A DNA stretch of 64,000 bases from JAAFHB01 sp942493325. Lineage in GTDB: Bacteria; Bacteroidota; Bacteroidia; Bacteroidales; Prolixibacteraceae. The position numbers and the translations under genes are program-made. The DNA lies in assembly GCA_942493325.1 (NCBI GenBank), contig OW818689.1:1240001-1304000 (forward strand), given 5' to 3'. Numbering within the stretch: the stretch's first letter is position 1; every line of letters begins with the position of its first letter. A model generated the notes under the pieces. It did not search any database. It had not been told where the DNA came from and was given only the letters and a program-made list of their open reading frames with translations. Positions 47,901 through 55,337 of this stretch are shown one piece after another.

Positions 47901-48703
47901 GCTAAATAAGGTGTATCCCACTTGTTCCAGTTATGGTAAGCCTCAACACCCTGGGCATTCTTCACAGCACCAAATGAAGATGGATTTGACTTCGCCAGGT
48001 AACCGGTTCCTCGCCAGAACAAACGACCCTGATTGCTTTCCTCCAGCCCTTCGGGACCTGTAACCCAGCGCCATTCTCCTTCGACAAGCGAATCAGAAGC
48101 TCCAATCCAGCCCACGCCTGTCGTTTTAAGTTTGATAAAATCGTTCTCCGCCTGACTCGTTATTGTGGCCATATAACCCCTCAAACCAAAATACACCATC
48201 GCATCTGATTTTGATTCAATCTGTGCATCTGTCCATTTTATACCTGTTTTGGAAATGAAACGATAAAAATGGCCTGATGCAGGCAGGTAATCGGCATCTT
48301 CGAGTGTTATAGAAATTTTGCGGACGCCAAGAGTGGGAATAGCTCTGTTATTTTTGTAGGTGACCGATTTTATTGCATCCCGGTAATTTGCACTCGTGGA
48401 TGAAATGTCACCTTTCAATAACAAATATCCTTGTGCTGCAACCCATGTGCCGGCAATGTTACCAAATGATTCGGTATAGACCAATTCGTCTTCACCCATC
48501 TTATAGCCTTCGCTAAAGGAAATTTTCATCCCGGTAATCGTAAAGGTTCCTTCAATAGTCAAACTTTCAGCGATTAAAACAGGACTGGTACAGTACTGAA
48601 CAGCAGCAGGGTTATTCAATTCAACAGCAAACAAAGGATCAGCCGCTTTCGTCTCATTCACGAATCCGGTCAATATCAATGCTATAAAAAACAGAATTTT
48701 CAA
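44975..48703 (-). CDS. Lectin-tipped T9SS type-B adhesin (paralog 4)
   Basis: 1242 residues, TTG start (TTGAAAATTCTG), retained because it gives the signal peptide ending NETKA at residue 20. Residues about 145-325 form a C-type lectin-like domain: FISKTGIKWTDAQIESKSDA, GRLFWRGTG, then the sugar-site EPN (276-278) and the calcium-site WND (301-303). In animal lectins EPN favours mannose-type sugars; here that is inference. Then come Ig-like units, three PKD motifs and the type-B C-terminal domain (GFSPNAPDLVDREFKLGSDG). From residue 325 onward it is nearly identical to the next paralog, with which it forms a tandem duplication. Confidence 0.88.
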   Translation of the reverse strand: MKILFFIALILTGFVNETKAADPLFAVELNNPAAVQYCTSPVLIAESLTIEGTFTITGMKISFSEGYKMGEDELVYTESFGNIAGTWVAAQGYLLLKGDISSTSANYRDAIKSVTYKNNRAIPTLGVRKISITLEDADYLPASGHFYRFISKTGIKWTDAQIESKSDAMVYFGLRGYMATITSQAENDFIKLKTTGVGWIGASDSLVEGEWRWVTGPEGLEESNQGRLFWRGTGYLAKSNPSSFGAVKNAQGVEAYHNWNKWDTPYLASLPANTWEPNQSGDEDYAHITVFPTNPNNSYKWNDLPNTGGGGDYSSKGYLIEYGGYADEPTLNLTATLELQVNTMLFNTSHVHEICEGGSVKLNIQDVNWTPGDYLWTPAEGLSNPTLGDASKTPNPTASPGTTTTYKVTGTRGACSDTASYSVIVHPAPVSLLNPEENICQGQSITLDPGVHAGYDWGSTIKTRTITVSQPGIYSVTLTSGKNCVSLPSATKVIVHEYPSVNLSNLQTLICGSDKSAVVNIVTDASAFSLESQDLKATVNGLAVSVPDFGLYPMVFKASHQYCPAEAKFGLGFYPVPVVNLGNDTTICNPATLQLTAGEMFADYLWSTAEITPGIVVKSDGTYGVNITDTNGCKTIDQVKVSFTNKPQIDFTRLDTLICGIKSALLDVTSDKGSFTVQRLSDSFVFNTLNVAVPDFGRYDFTVKATDQFSCSSDSVISFGFHKTPTVNFSVDSTKCYGYNLDVKYSGDATIASSDFTWVFGGDTIKRGIGIDAYLVPLGVNRATRDLTLKVTDQGCANDKTLSDIKVIPNLKISVSDSLGCEPFTTRFTAENTETVTYAWDFGDGTILSGLTADPSHTYLNDGYYPVKLEVTTDKGCSNEIVMDSLVYVAPIPTIGFTPLPAECLEKENHEISYHGSGDQLDIYRWNLTAFDNEEIIQNPDTTQGPFIFNLKNKPQALIGLKAVSKYGCRSDSATVLVKRKPGFSILPSQVEGCVPFEPVLTGIISDPADRIDFSWDFSDGVISSGSQVSHSYEQPDQKYTVTLSGRSSVTGCSDTLVSPDLLMTYPKPEAAFSMDNTTVYNDKPTVNFSNLSSGADTYLWDFGDESTSDVKDPAHYFIATGYRTVLLEAFNEFLCSDTVTHQLLVAFDRIFPPTGFSPNAPDLVDREFKLGSDGIASEGYHLTILSRWNDLVFEARNEIKGWNGQMPDESLAPAGTYIWILNFTDFLGRRHRQTGTVTLVY
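44985..47731 (-). repeat. Duplicated adhesin block, copy A
   Basis: Aligns without gaps to copy B at a constant offset of 3939 bp. By eye, differences are few overall. None were seen between about 46029 and 47038. Divergence rises sharply towards the lectin-domain end. Confidence 0.9.
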
Positions 48704-48913
48704 TTAATTTGCGCTCTAATATGCTTTATAATAACAATATTGTCAATTGAACAGGTCAATCAGTCTGAGTCCTAAGGTATCGCAAGATAGCTCAATTAAT
48801 TGTTATAAAAGAGAGCCAAATCCATTCCATTTGCACATTTTCCATTAAAAAAATGGCGCCAGGTTATGAGCTATTGGCTGAAGTAGCAATTAGGCGAATA
48901 TGCGAAGGGGAAC

Positions 48914-51900
48914 TCAATAAACCACAGTCACTGTTCCGGTTTGCCGGTGTCTGCGACCCAGAAAATCGGTAAAGTTAAGTATCCAGATATACGTACCTGC
49001 GGGTGCTAAAGATTCATCGGGCATTTGTCCATTCCATCCTTTAATTTCATTCCGGGCTTCGAAGACAAGATCATTCCACCGGCTTAGTATGGTTAAGTGA
49101 TACCCTTCCGAAGCAATACCGTCAGACCCAAGCTTAAATTCCCGGTCCACCAGATCGGGTGCATTGGGTGAAAATCCGTTCGGGGGGAAAATCCGGTCAA
49201 AGGCAACCAGCAGTTGATGGGTGACCGTATCAGAACACAAAAATTCGTTGAATGCTTCCAGTAAAACCGTCCGGTAGCCGGTTGCAATAAAATAATGAGC
49301 GGGATCTTTAACATCTGAAGTCGATTCATCGCCGAAATCCCACAAATAAGTATCCGCTCCGGAACTGAGATTCGAAAAATTCACCGTAGGTTTATCATTG
49401 TAAACAGTTGTGTTATCCATACTGAACGCTGCTTCAGGTTTGGAATAGGTCATCAGTAAATCCGGACTGACCAGCGTGTCGGAACAACCTGTAACCGATG
49501 ATCTGCCTGAGAGGGTAACGGTGTATTTTTGATCCGGTTGTTCGTAGCTATGCGACACCTGTGATCCGGAAGATATTACCCCGTCACTAAAATCCCAGCT
49601 AAAATCAATCCGGTCGGCCGGGTCACTGATGATGCCCGTCAGCACCGGCTCAAAAGGAACACAACCCTCAACCTGGGAGGGAAGAATTGAAAAACCCGGT
49701 TTTCGTTTGACCAGTACCGTGGCAGAATCACTCCGGCACCCGTATTTCGAGACCGCTTTCAGACCAATGAGGGCCTGCGGTTTGTTTTTCAGGTTAAAAA
49801 TAAACGGACCCCGGGTGGTATCGGGATTTTGTATAATCTCTTCATTATCGAAAGCGGTAAGATTCCACCTGTAGATATCCAACTGATCGCCACTACCATG
49901 ATATGAGATTTCGTGATTTTCCTTTTCAAGACATTCTGCCGGAAGTGGTGTAAACCCGATGGTAGGGATCGGGGCCACATAAACCAGGCTGTCCATCACG
50001 ATTTCGTTTGAACACCCTTTATCGGTTGTTACTTCGAGCTTTACCGGGTAATAACCGTCGTTCAGGTAAGTATGCGACGGATCAGCCGTTAACCCGCTTA
50101 AAATAGTACCATCACCAAAATCCCAGGCATAGGTGACTGTTTCGGTATTTTCAGCCGTAAACCGGGTGGTAAAAGGCTCACATCCAAGGCTGTCGGAGAC
50201 TGAAATCTTCAGGTTGGGAATTACCTTAATGTCGCTGAGTGTTTTGTCATTCGCACATCCCTGGTCAGTAACCTTTAAGGTGAGGTCGCGCGTGGCACGG
50301 TTGACACCCAGGGGGACAAGATAAGCGTCAATGCCAATTCCCCGTTTGATGGTATCACCCCCGAAAACCCAGGTAAAATCGGATGAAGCAATAGTTGCAT
50401 CGCCCGAATACTTCACATCAAGATTATAACCATAACACTTTGTTGAATCAACCGAAAAATTAACCGTCGGAGTTTTATGAAATCCAAAACTGATTACAGA
50501 ATCCGAAGAACAGGAGAACTGATCAGTGGCTTTGACAGTAAAGTCATACCTCCCGAAATCGGGTACAGCCACATTAAGGGTATTGAATACAAAACTGTCA
50601 CTAAGGCGTTGAACTGTAAAACTGCCTTTATCGGATGTAACATCCAGCAGAGCCGATTTTATCCCGCAAATCAGGGTGTCGAGCCTGGTAAAATCTATTT
50701 GGGGTTTATTTGTGAAGGAGACCTTTACCTGATCAATGGTTTTACATCCGTTAGTATCGGTAATGTTAACCCCGTAAGTTCCATCACTTTTAACTACGAT
50801 ACCTGGTGTTATTTCTGCTGTTGACCACAGGTAATCAGCAAACATTTCACCCGCAGTCAACTGAAGGGTTGCAGGGTTACAAATTGTGGTATCGTTACCC
50901 AGGTTAACTACAGGGACCGGGTAAAAACCCAATCCGAATTTTGCCTCTGCGGGGCAATACTGATGGCTTGCCTTAAACACCATCGGGTAAAGTCCAAAGT
51001 CGGGAACACTCACAGCCAACCCGTTTACCGTCGCCTTAAGATCCTGGCTTTCGAGCGAAAAAGCCGAAGCATCCGTGACAATATTTACAACAGCGGACTT
51101 ATCACTTCCACAAATGAGCGTCTGAAGATTTGAAAGGTTAACCGAGGGATATTCATGAACGATAACCTTTGTAGCCGAAGGCAGGGACACGCAATTTTTA
51201 CCGGAAGTGAGTGTCACGCTGTAGATGCCCGGCTGACTGACTGTTATGGTTCGCGTTTTGAGGTTGTTACCCCAGTCATATCCTGCATGAACACCCGGGT
51301 CAAGCGTGATTGATTGTCCCTGGCATATATTTTCTTCGGGATTTAATAACGATACCGGCGCCGGATGTACAATGACAGAATACGATGCCGTATCACTACA
51401 CGCCCCGCGGGTTCCGGTTACCTTATAGGTTGTTGTAGTCCCGGGGGATGCTGTGGGATTTGGGGTTTTACTGGCATCCCCTAAAGTAGGATTCGATAAC
51501 CCTTCGGCTGGTGTCCATAAATAATCTCCGGGAGTCCAGTTGACATCCTGTATATTTAACTTCACACTGCCGCCTTCACAAATCTCATGAACATGACTTG
51601 TATTAAAGAGCATCGTATTTACCTGTAATTCAAGGGTAGCGGTAAGATTTAAAGTAGGCTCATCTGCGTATCCTCCATATTCGATAATATAACCCTTAGG
51701 AGACCAATCTCCTGCTCCTCCTTCATCCCTCACATCGTTCCATTTATACGAATTCAAAGGGTCGCTTGGAAAGACAGTAATATGACCATAATGTTCTGCA
51801 TTGCCTGCATTATTTGGCTCCAATCTATCCCAATTGCTGTATTCTAAACCAACAGGACCAAAAACCGATGGATTTAATTTAGCCTGTGCTCCAGTTCCCC

Positions 51901-52576
51901 GCCAGAACAAACGACCTCTACCCAAATCCTCCAACCCTTCCGGTCCGGTAACCCAACGCCACTCTCCATCAATTGTTTTATCGGTTGCGCCAATATAACC
52001 GACACCCTGAGTTTTCAGGATGATAAAATCGTTTTCAGCCTGGCTGGTGATAGTGGCCAGGTACCCCCTTAAACCGTGATACATCATCAAGTCCGACTTT
52101 GCTTCTGCTTCAGCCACAGACCAATAGATTCCAGGCTTACTTATATAGCGATAAAAATGCTTTGTTTGGGGAAGATAATCCATATCCTTTAAGGAAATGG
52201 TTATTTTTCGGTTACCCAGGGAAGGCACAGCTTTATTGTTCTTATACCTGATGGTACGAATTGCATCCACATAATCCTGAATAACAGCACTTCCGCTCAA
52301 TTCAAGTGTTCCCTGGGCTGTCCAGTCGGAGGCCAACTTTCCTGAATATAACAATTTGTCCTCTCCGGCCCTAAATCCTTCGGAAATTGATATTTTCATC
52401 CCGGCAATGGCAAAATCCCCATCTATTGTGAGGTCTTTTGCCAATAAGACCGAATCGGTACAAAATTGCACCGGAATATCATTATTATTCAGTTTTACCG
52501 TAAAAGTCGGATCAGCCCCTCTCGCCAAACCGGAGAAAAGAGCCAAAACCAGGATAATAAGTAGCCTGATTTTCAA
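48914..52576 (-). CDS. Lectin-tipped T9SS type-B adhesin (paralog 5)
   Basis: 1220 residues. The TTG start immediately follows the TAG of the dihydroorotate-dehydrogenase-like gene (TAGTTG), so translation may be coupled. Signal peptide ends SGLARG at residue 20. A C-type lectin-like domain lies at about 140-300 with EPN (253-255) and WND (279-281); it is related to, but clearly diverged from, that of paralog 4 and lacks its insertion between NAQGVEAY and the EPN. Residues 303-1220 (Ig-like units, three PKD motifs, type-B C-terminal domain) are almost the same as in paralog 4, with substitutions such as GSTI/GNNL, P/S, Q/R, T/N and L/V. It is the first adhesin gene of the run. Confidence 0.88.
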   Translation of the reverse strand: MKIRLLIILVLALFSGLARGADPTFTVKLNNNDIPVQFCTDSVLLAKDLTIDGDFAIAGMKISISEGFRAGEDKLLYSGKLASDWTAQGTLELSGSAVIQDYVDAIRTIRYKNNKAVPSLGNRKITISLKDMDYLPQTKHFYRYISKPGIYWSVAEAEAKSDLMMYHGLRGYLATITSQAENDFIILKTQGVGYIGATDKTIDGEWRWVTGPEGLEDLGRGRLFWRGTGAQAKLNPSVFGPVGLEYSNWDRLEPNNAGNAEHYGHITVFPSDPLNSYKWNDVRDEGGAGDWSPKGYIIEYGGYADEPTLNLTATLELQVNTMLFNTSHVHEICEGGSVKLNIQDVNWTPGDYLWTPAEGLSNPTLGDASKTPNPTASPGTTTTYKVTGTRGACSDTASYSVIVHPAPVSLLNPEENICQGQSITLDPGVHAGYDWGNNLKTRTITVSQPGIYSVTLTSGKNCVSLPSATKVIVHEYPSVNLSNLQTLICGSDKSAVVNIVTDASAFSLESQDLKATVNGLAVSVPDFGLYPMVFKASHQYCPAEAKFGLGFYPVPVVNLGNDTTICNPATLQLTAGEMFADYLWSTAEITPGIVVKSDGTYGVNITDTNGCKTIDQVKVSFTNKPQIDFTRLDTLICGIKSALLDVTSDKGSFTVQRLSDSFVFNTLNVAVPDFGRYDFTVKATDQFSCSSDSVISFGFHKTPTVNFSVDSTKCYGYNLDVKYSGDATIASSDFTWVFGGDTIKRGIGIDAYLVPLGVNRATRDLTLKVTDQGCANDKTLSDIKVIPNLKISVSDSLGCEPFTTRFTAENTETVTYAWDFGDGTILSGLTADPSHTYLNDGYYPVKLEVTTDKGCSNEIVMDSLVYVAPIPTIGFTPLPAECLEKENHEISYHGSGDQLDIYRWNLTAFDNEEIIQNPDTTRGPFIFNLKNKPQALIGLKAVSKYGCRSDSATVLVKRKPGFSILPSQVEGCVPFEPVLTGIISDPADRIDFSWDFSDGVISSGSQVSHSYEQPDQKYTVTLSGRSSVTGCSDTLVSPDLLMTYSKPEAAFSMDNTTVYNDKPTVNFSNLSSGADTYLWDFGDESTSDVKDPAHYFIATGYRTVLLEAFNEFLCSDTVTHQLLVAFDRIFPPNGFSPNAPDLVDREFKLGSDGIASEGYHLTILSRWNDLVFEARNEIKGWNGQMPDESLAPAGTYIWILNFTDFLGRRHRQTGTVTVVY
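48924..51670 (-). repeat. Duplicated adhesin block, copy B
   Basis: Partner of copy A, 3939 bp away, same orientation. The block stops where the coding sequence enters the lectin domain. Confidence 0.9.
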
Positions 52577-53566
52577 CTATTTTGTCCCGGAGAAGTATTT
52601 CATAAACTGAGCCCGCTCGTACATAGCCGGGTTGGGAAGTTTTGAATAACTGAGTCTTCCGCGAAAATCACTGATATGTTTGAAATTCCATTTCCGCATA
52701 AATGATCTCAGGTATTCAAGAATTTCGTCGATCCGGGTAAAACCATTCAGATACAGCGTCGAACAGACCTGGCCGATTGTGGCTCCGGCCAGCAACTGCT
52801 TCACGAACGCTTCTCCATCGTGTATTCCGGTCGAGGCGGCAATATCAATATTAGGTACTTTTCCTGAGACAATACCGGTCCACCGAAGTGACAGGCGCAT
52901 ATCTTCGGGTGAACTGTAAACGGATGCGGCCGTCATTTGCAGTGTTTCAACGTTGATATCGGGCTCATAAAATCGGTTAAACATCACAACCGCCCTGGCT
53001 CCGTTGGCATAAAGTTTATCTACCATTCCTACCAGGTTGGTGAAATTAGACCCGATTTTCATCGAGACTGGGATTTTAACGACCCGCCGGACTTCCGTCA
53101 GAATATCCAGGTACCTGAATTCAATATCCGCCGATGAAAATTTGCGTTCTGTGGGGACAATAAAAGCATTTATTTCCAAAGCATCTGCCCCGGCTTTTTC
53201 GAGGTTGTGTGCAAATGCCATCCATTCATCACCCGAAACACAATTGATACTGGCAATGACTGGAATCTTTACTGACGATTTTGCCATCCTGATCAGATCG
53301 AGATAAGCCTGCAAATTATTTTCACGGATATAATCCGAAATATAATCTTCAGCTTCGGGATAGCTATTTTCCTGTGCATCATTGTTGATCACATAACTTA
53401 CCTCGTTATTGATCTGCTCCTCAAAAAGTGATTTTAAGACAATTGCACCAATCCCTTTTTCTTCGAGCTGAATAATTTTGTCGATCGAATTTGTCAGTCC
53501 GGAACTGGAAACCACCAATGGATTTTTGAGCGTAAGCCCCATGTAAGTTGTTGATAAATCTGGCAT
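52577..53566 (-). CDS. Dihydroorotate dehydrogenase-like flavoprotein
   Basis: 329 residues with the TIM-barrel FMN fold of class 1 dihydroorotate dehydrogenases: YMGLTLKNPLVVSSSGLTNS, VIASINCVSGDEW, VSMKIGSNFTN and AASTGIHDGEAFVKQLLAGA, the last being the phosphate-binding end. The substrate motif NxSCPN of true enzymes is replaced by INAFIVPTE, so orotate formation is doubtful; such DHOD-like proteins are common in Bacteroidota and uncharacterised. Its stop codon abuts the TTG of the lectin-tipped adhesin gene, making it the likely first gene of the adhesin transcript, although a biochemical connection is not apparent. Confidence 0.85.
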   Translation of the reverse strand: MPDLSTTYMGLTLKNPLVVSSSGLTNSIDKIIQLEEKGIGAIVLKSLFEEQINNEVSYVINNDAQENSYPEAEDYISDYIRENNLQAYLDLIRMAKSSVKIPVIASINCVSGDEWMAFAHNLEKAGADALEINAFIVPTERKFSSADIEFRYLDILTEVRRVVKIPVSMKIGSNFTNLVGMVDKLYANGARAVVMFNRFYEPDINVETLQMTAASVYSSPEDMRLSLRWTGIVSGKVPNIDIAASTGIHDGEAFVKQLLAGATIGQVCSTLYLNGFTRIDEILEYLRSFMRKWNFKHISDFRGRLSYSKLPNPAMYERAQFMKYFSGTK

Positions 53567-53681
53567 ATCGAAATTTTAATTAGTTGAATTATGCATTTAC
53601 TTTTTTCCTCTGTACTTCACTTACGCTAAAGTAAGTATTATTACGACATTTCAAAAACTAGCTTCAACATCCTGTTTTTTC

Positions 53682-54344
53682 TCAGCGGTCTCCGAAAATT
53701 GTGCTGCCTACCCTGACCATTGTACTCCCATTTTCGATGGCATAAAGGTAATCATGAGACATACCCATTGAGATTTCCCGAAAGTTATCATTTCCGTAAA
53801 AGAAATCATGTTTCAGGTTTTGAAAAATTTGATCAAGGGTTGAAAATTCCCGGTTGATCAGCGCCACATCATCGGTATAAGTTGCCATCCCCATTACGCC
53901 GGATATCGTAACATTCTCCAGTTCAGACACATTAATTGATGACAGCAACCCCCGGGCATCATCTTCTGAAAAACCAAATTTACTTTCCTCCCGCGCAATA
54001 TGAAACTGAAGCAGACAGGGGATTACCCTTCCGGCCAGCCGGGCTTCATCGTTGATGGTTTTTAATATTTTAAAACTGTCGACTGAGTGAATCATGGCAA
54101 TAAAGGGGGCGATAAACTTCACTTTGTTTGATTGCAAATGGCCAATAAAATGCCATTGTATATCCTTCGGCAATGCTTCCCATTTTTGCACCAGTTCCTG
54201 TACTTTATTTTCCCCGAACAGACGTTGTCCGGTATTGTATGCTTCCATGATCTGCTCATTGCCTTTGGTCTTTGACACGGCCACAAGTTTTACGTGGGAA
54301 GGTAAGGAGGAACGGATTTGATTTAAGTTATTTTCGATCGTCAT
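53682..54344 (-). CDS. YggS/PLPBP-family pyridoxal-phosphate homeostasis protein
   Basis: 220 residues from the ATG at 54344 (MTIENNLNQIRSSLP); an extension of 21 codons is open upstream but unlike the family. PLP-binding lysine in KLVAVSKTK (Lys25 from this start), then GQRLFGENKVQELVQKW, WHFIGHLQSNKVKFI and the C-terminal SMGMSHDYLYAIENGSTMVRVGSTIFG. The family binds PLP in an alanine-racemase-like barrel without known catalysis and balances B6 vitamers and amino-acid pools. It is separated by 115 bp from the DHOD-like gene on the same strand. Confidence 0.92.
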   Translation of the reverse strand: MTIENNLNQIRSSLPSHVKLVAVSKTKGNEQIMEAYNTGQRLFGENKVQELVQKWEALPKDIQWHFIGHLQSNKVKFIAPFIAMIHSVDSFKILKTINDEARLAGRVIPCLLQFHIAREESKFGFSEDDARGLLSSINVSELENVTISGVMGMATYTDDVALINREFSTLDQIFQNLKHDFFYGNDNFREISMGMSHDYLYAIENGSTMVRVGSTIFGDR

Positions 54345-54518
54345 TTCCACGGTTTTACATCCAGGTTTAGAATGTTTTATTTGATAATCAAACATATCGC
54401 ACTTCAAAAAATAATCAGCCGATTGTTAATCCAATCGAGTGAATTATTTAAGTACAACATGTTTGTAATGCTTCAAAAGTAAGAAAAAAAACCACCGCGG
54501 AGATATTATGGAGATATT

Positions 54519-54551
54519 AAACCTGACGGGTTTTGGAAACTTGTCAGGTTT
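54519..54551. repeat. Imperfect 15-bp hairpin
   Basis: Arms AAACCTGAC / GTCAGGTTT with further pairing inside (GGGTTT / AAACTT, two wobbles) around a TGG loop. Hairpins of this AACCTGACxGGTTT type are recalled as dispersed repeats in Bacteroidota genomes. No second copy in this window. Confidence 0.6.
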
Positions 54552-54582
54552 CGTCGGAATAGATGATTATTTTAGATTTTAT

Positions 54583-54590
54583 TACTTTTG
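54583..54590 (+). promoter_or_regulatory. Putative -7 box (TACTTTTG) for the HicB-like gene
   Basis: Exact TAnnTTTG, 18 bp before the ATG, implying a very short leader. No -33 TTG at normal spacing. Confidence 0.4.
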
Positions 54591-54608
54591 GATTAAAATC
54601 AGGCCGAT

Positions 54609-54815
54609 ATGAAAGAGATCGTTTTTATCGCAGAAGCATCGCAAGACGGTGGCTATTTTGCAAGGGCCGTAAATCATTCTATTTTTACACAAGGGGATAC
54701 CCTTCCCGAATTAAAAACAATGATCCGTGATGCGGTTCGCTGTCATTTTGAGGAAGCTGAAATACCAGAGCTGGTGCATCTTCATGTTACCCATCAGGAA
54801 ACATTTGAATTATGA
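54609..54815 (+). CDS. HicB-like antitoxin-family protein
   Basis: 68 residues matching the degraded-RNase-H fold of HicB proteins: EIVFIAEASQDGGYFARAVN (strands 1-2 with the Gly-Gly turn), IFTQGDTLPELKTMIRDAV (the helix after the GDT motif) and CHFEE. HicB normally neutralises the mRNA interferase HicA encoded beside it and carries a C-terminal DNA-binding domain; this short form has none. No HicA was found within the next 500 bp in any frame. It may be an orphan, or its partner may have been lost to the nearby transposase remnant. Confidence 0.65.
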   Translation: MKEIVFIAEASQDGGYFARAVNHSIFTQGDTLPELKTMIRDAVRCHFEEAEIPELVHLHVTHQETFEL

Positions 54816-54947
54816 CTTGTTATCTAACTCCGATGCGAATAAAACTCACACCTGGAATAAATCAGACTTACAGTTCAGGTCGCACTTGAGATATTAAGTC
54901 CAAATTCCTGGATCCTGTCCCTGTTAATAAGGTGTCCTTTTCTTTTA

Positions 54948-55070
54948 TCAATAAGATTTTGTTTCGGAGCGAAAAAGTGAACCACTCCAATTTTGTTGTT
55001 TATTAATTGCCCGGGTATAGGAAGCAAGCATAATGCCTAATGACTTGTTAAAGCTCATAGATTCAACATT
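54948..55070 (-). pseudogene. IS200/RAYT-type (Y1) transposase fragment
   Basis: Reverse-strand translation gives SFNKSLGIMLASYTRAINKQ then QNWSGSLFRSETKS, ending in two stops. This is the segment of REP-associated tyrosine transposases just after the catalytic region (typically ...LLSSYTxAINKxxxRxGSLFQxxTKA). The catalytic HUH and tyrosine parts are absent in any frame nearby, so it is a short relic. The outer end coincides with the first arm of a palindromic repeat, which fits a RAYT/REP relationship. Confidence 0.6.
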
Positions 55071-55191
55071 CCGGGTCCGACTATGTACTCCAACTTATTG
55101 CTATTCACACCCGAAGTCGGGCCCGGAATGATTACCAATTCAATTGAAGTCGGGCTCGGAATTACTTCCAATTAAAGTCGGACTCAGAATT
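55067..55191. repeat. REP-like array of a 16-bp palindromic unit
   Basis: Direct units AGTCGGGCCCGGAATG (55115), AGTCGGGCTCGGAATT (55148) and AGTCGGACTCAGAATT (55176), plus an inverted copy CATTCCGGGTCCGACT at 55067. The inverted and first direct copies can pair over 16 bp with one wobble and a 32-nt loop. The array lies upstream of the beta-barrel gene, next to the transposase relic. The rest of the 522-bp gap between the HicB-like and barrel genes shows no gene. Confidence 0.7.
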
Positions 55192-55337
55192 AACTCTCAA
55201 AGTTCATCCCTCTTATACTCTGTATTTCTAAAAAAGTTATACATACTTCCACTGTTTGGAGTTTGGCCAATCATCGTGGAGTTAATTTTTTTAACTTTAC
55301 ACGCGGTCAATAATGGCATGATCACAATTCGGAAGGA

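Noticed and set aside
46538..50824. Identical 115-codon plus-strand frames at 46538-46885 and 50477-50824
   Set aside because: Their identity only reflects the duplicated adhesin block; both are antisense to it.
44975..52576. Lectin-type heads considered as targets of a diversity-generating retroelement
   Set aside because: No reverse transcriptase, template repeat or accessory gene was seen, and the variation is not limited to adenine positions at a CTLD 3' end; the lectin domain is N-terminal here.
53620..53645. Small ACTTAC/GTAAGT hairpin between the YggS-type and DHOD-like genes, considered as a terminator
   Set aside because: Only six pairs and no T-run on the minus strand.
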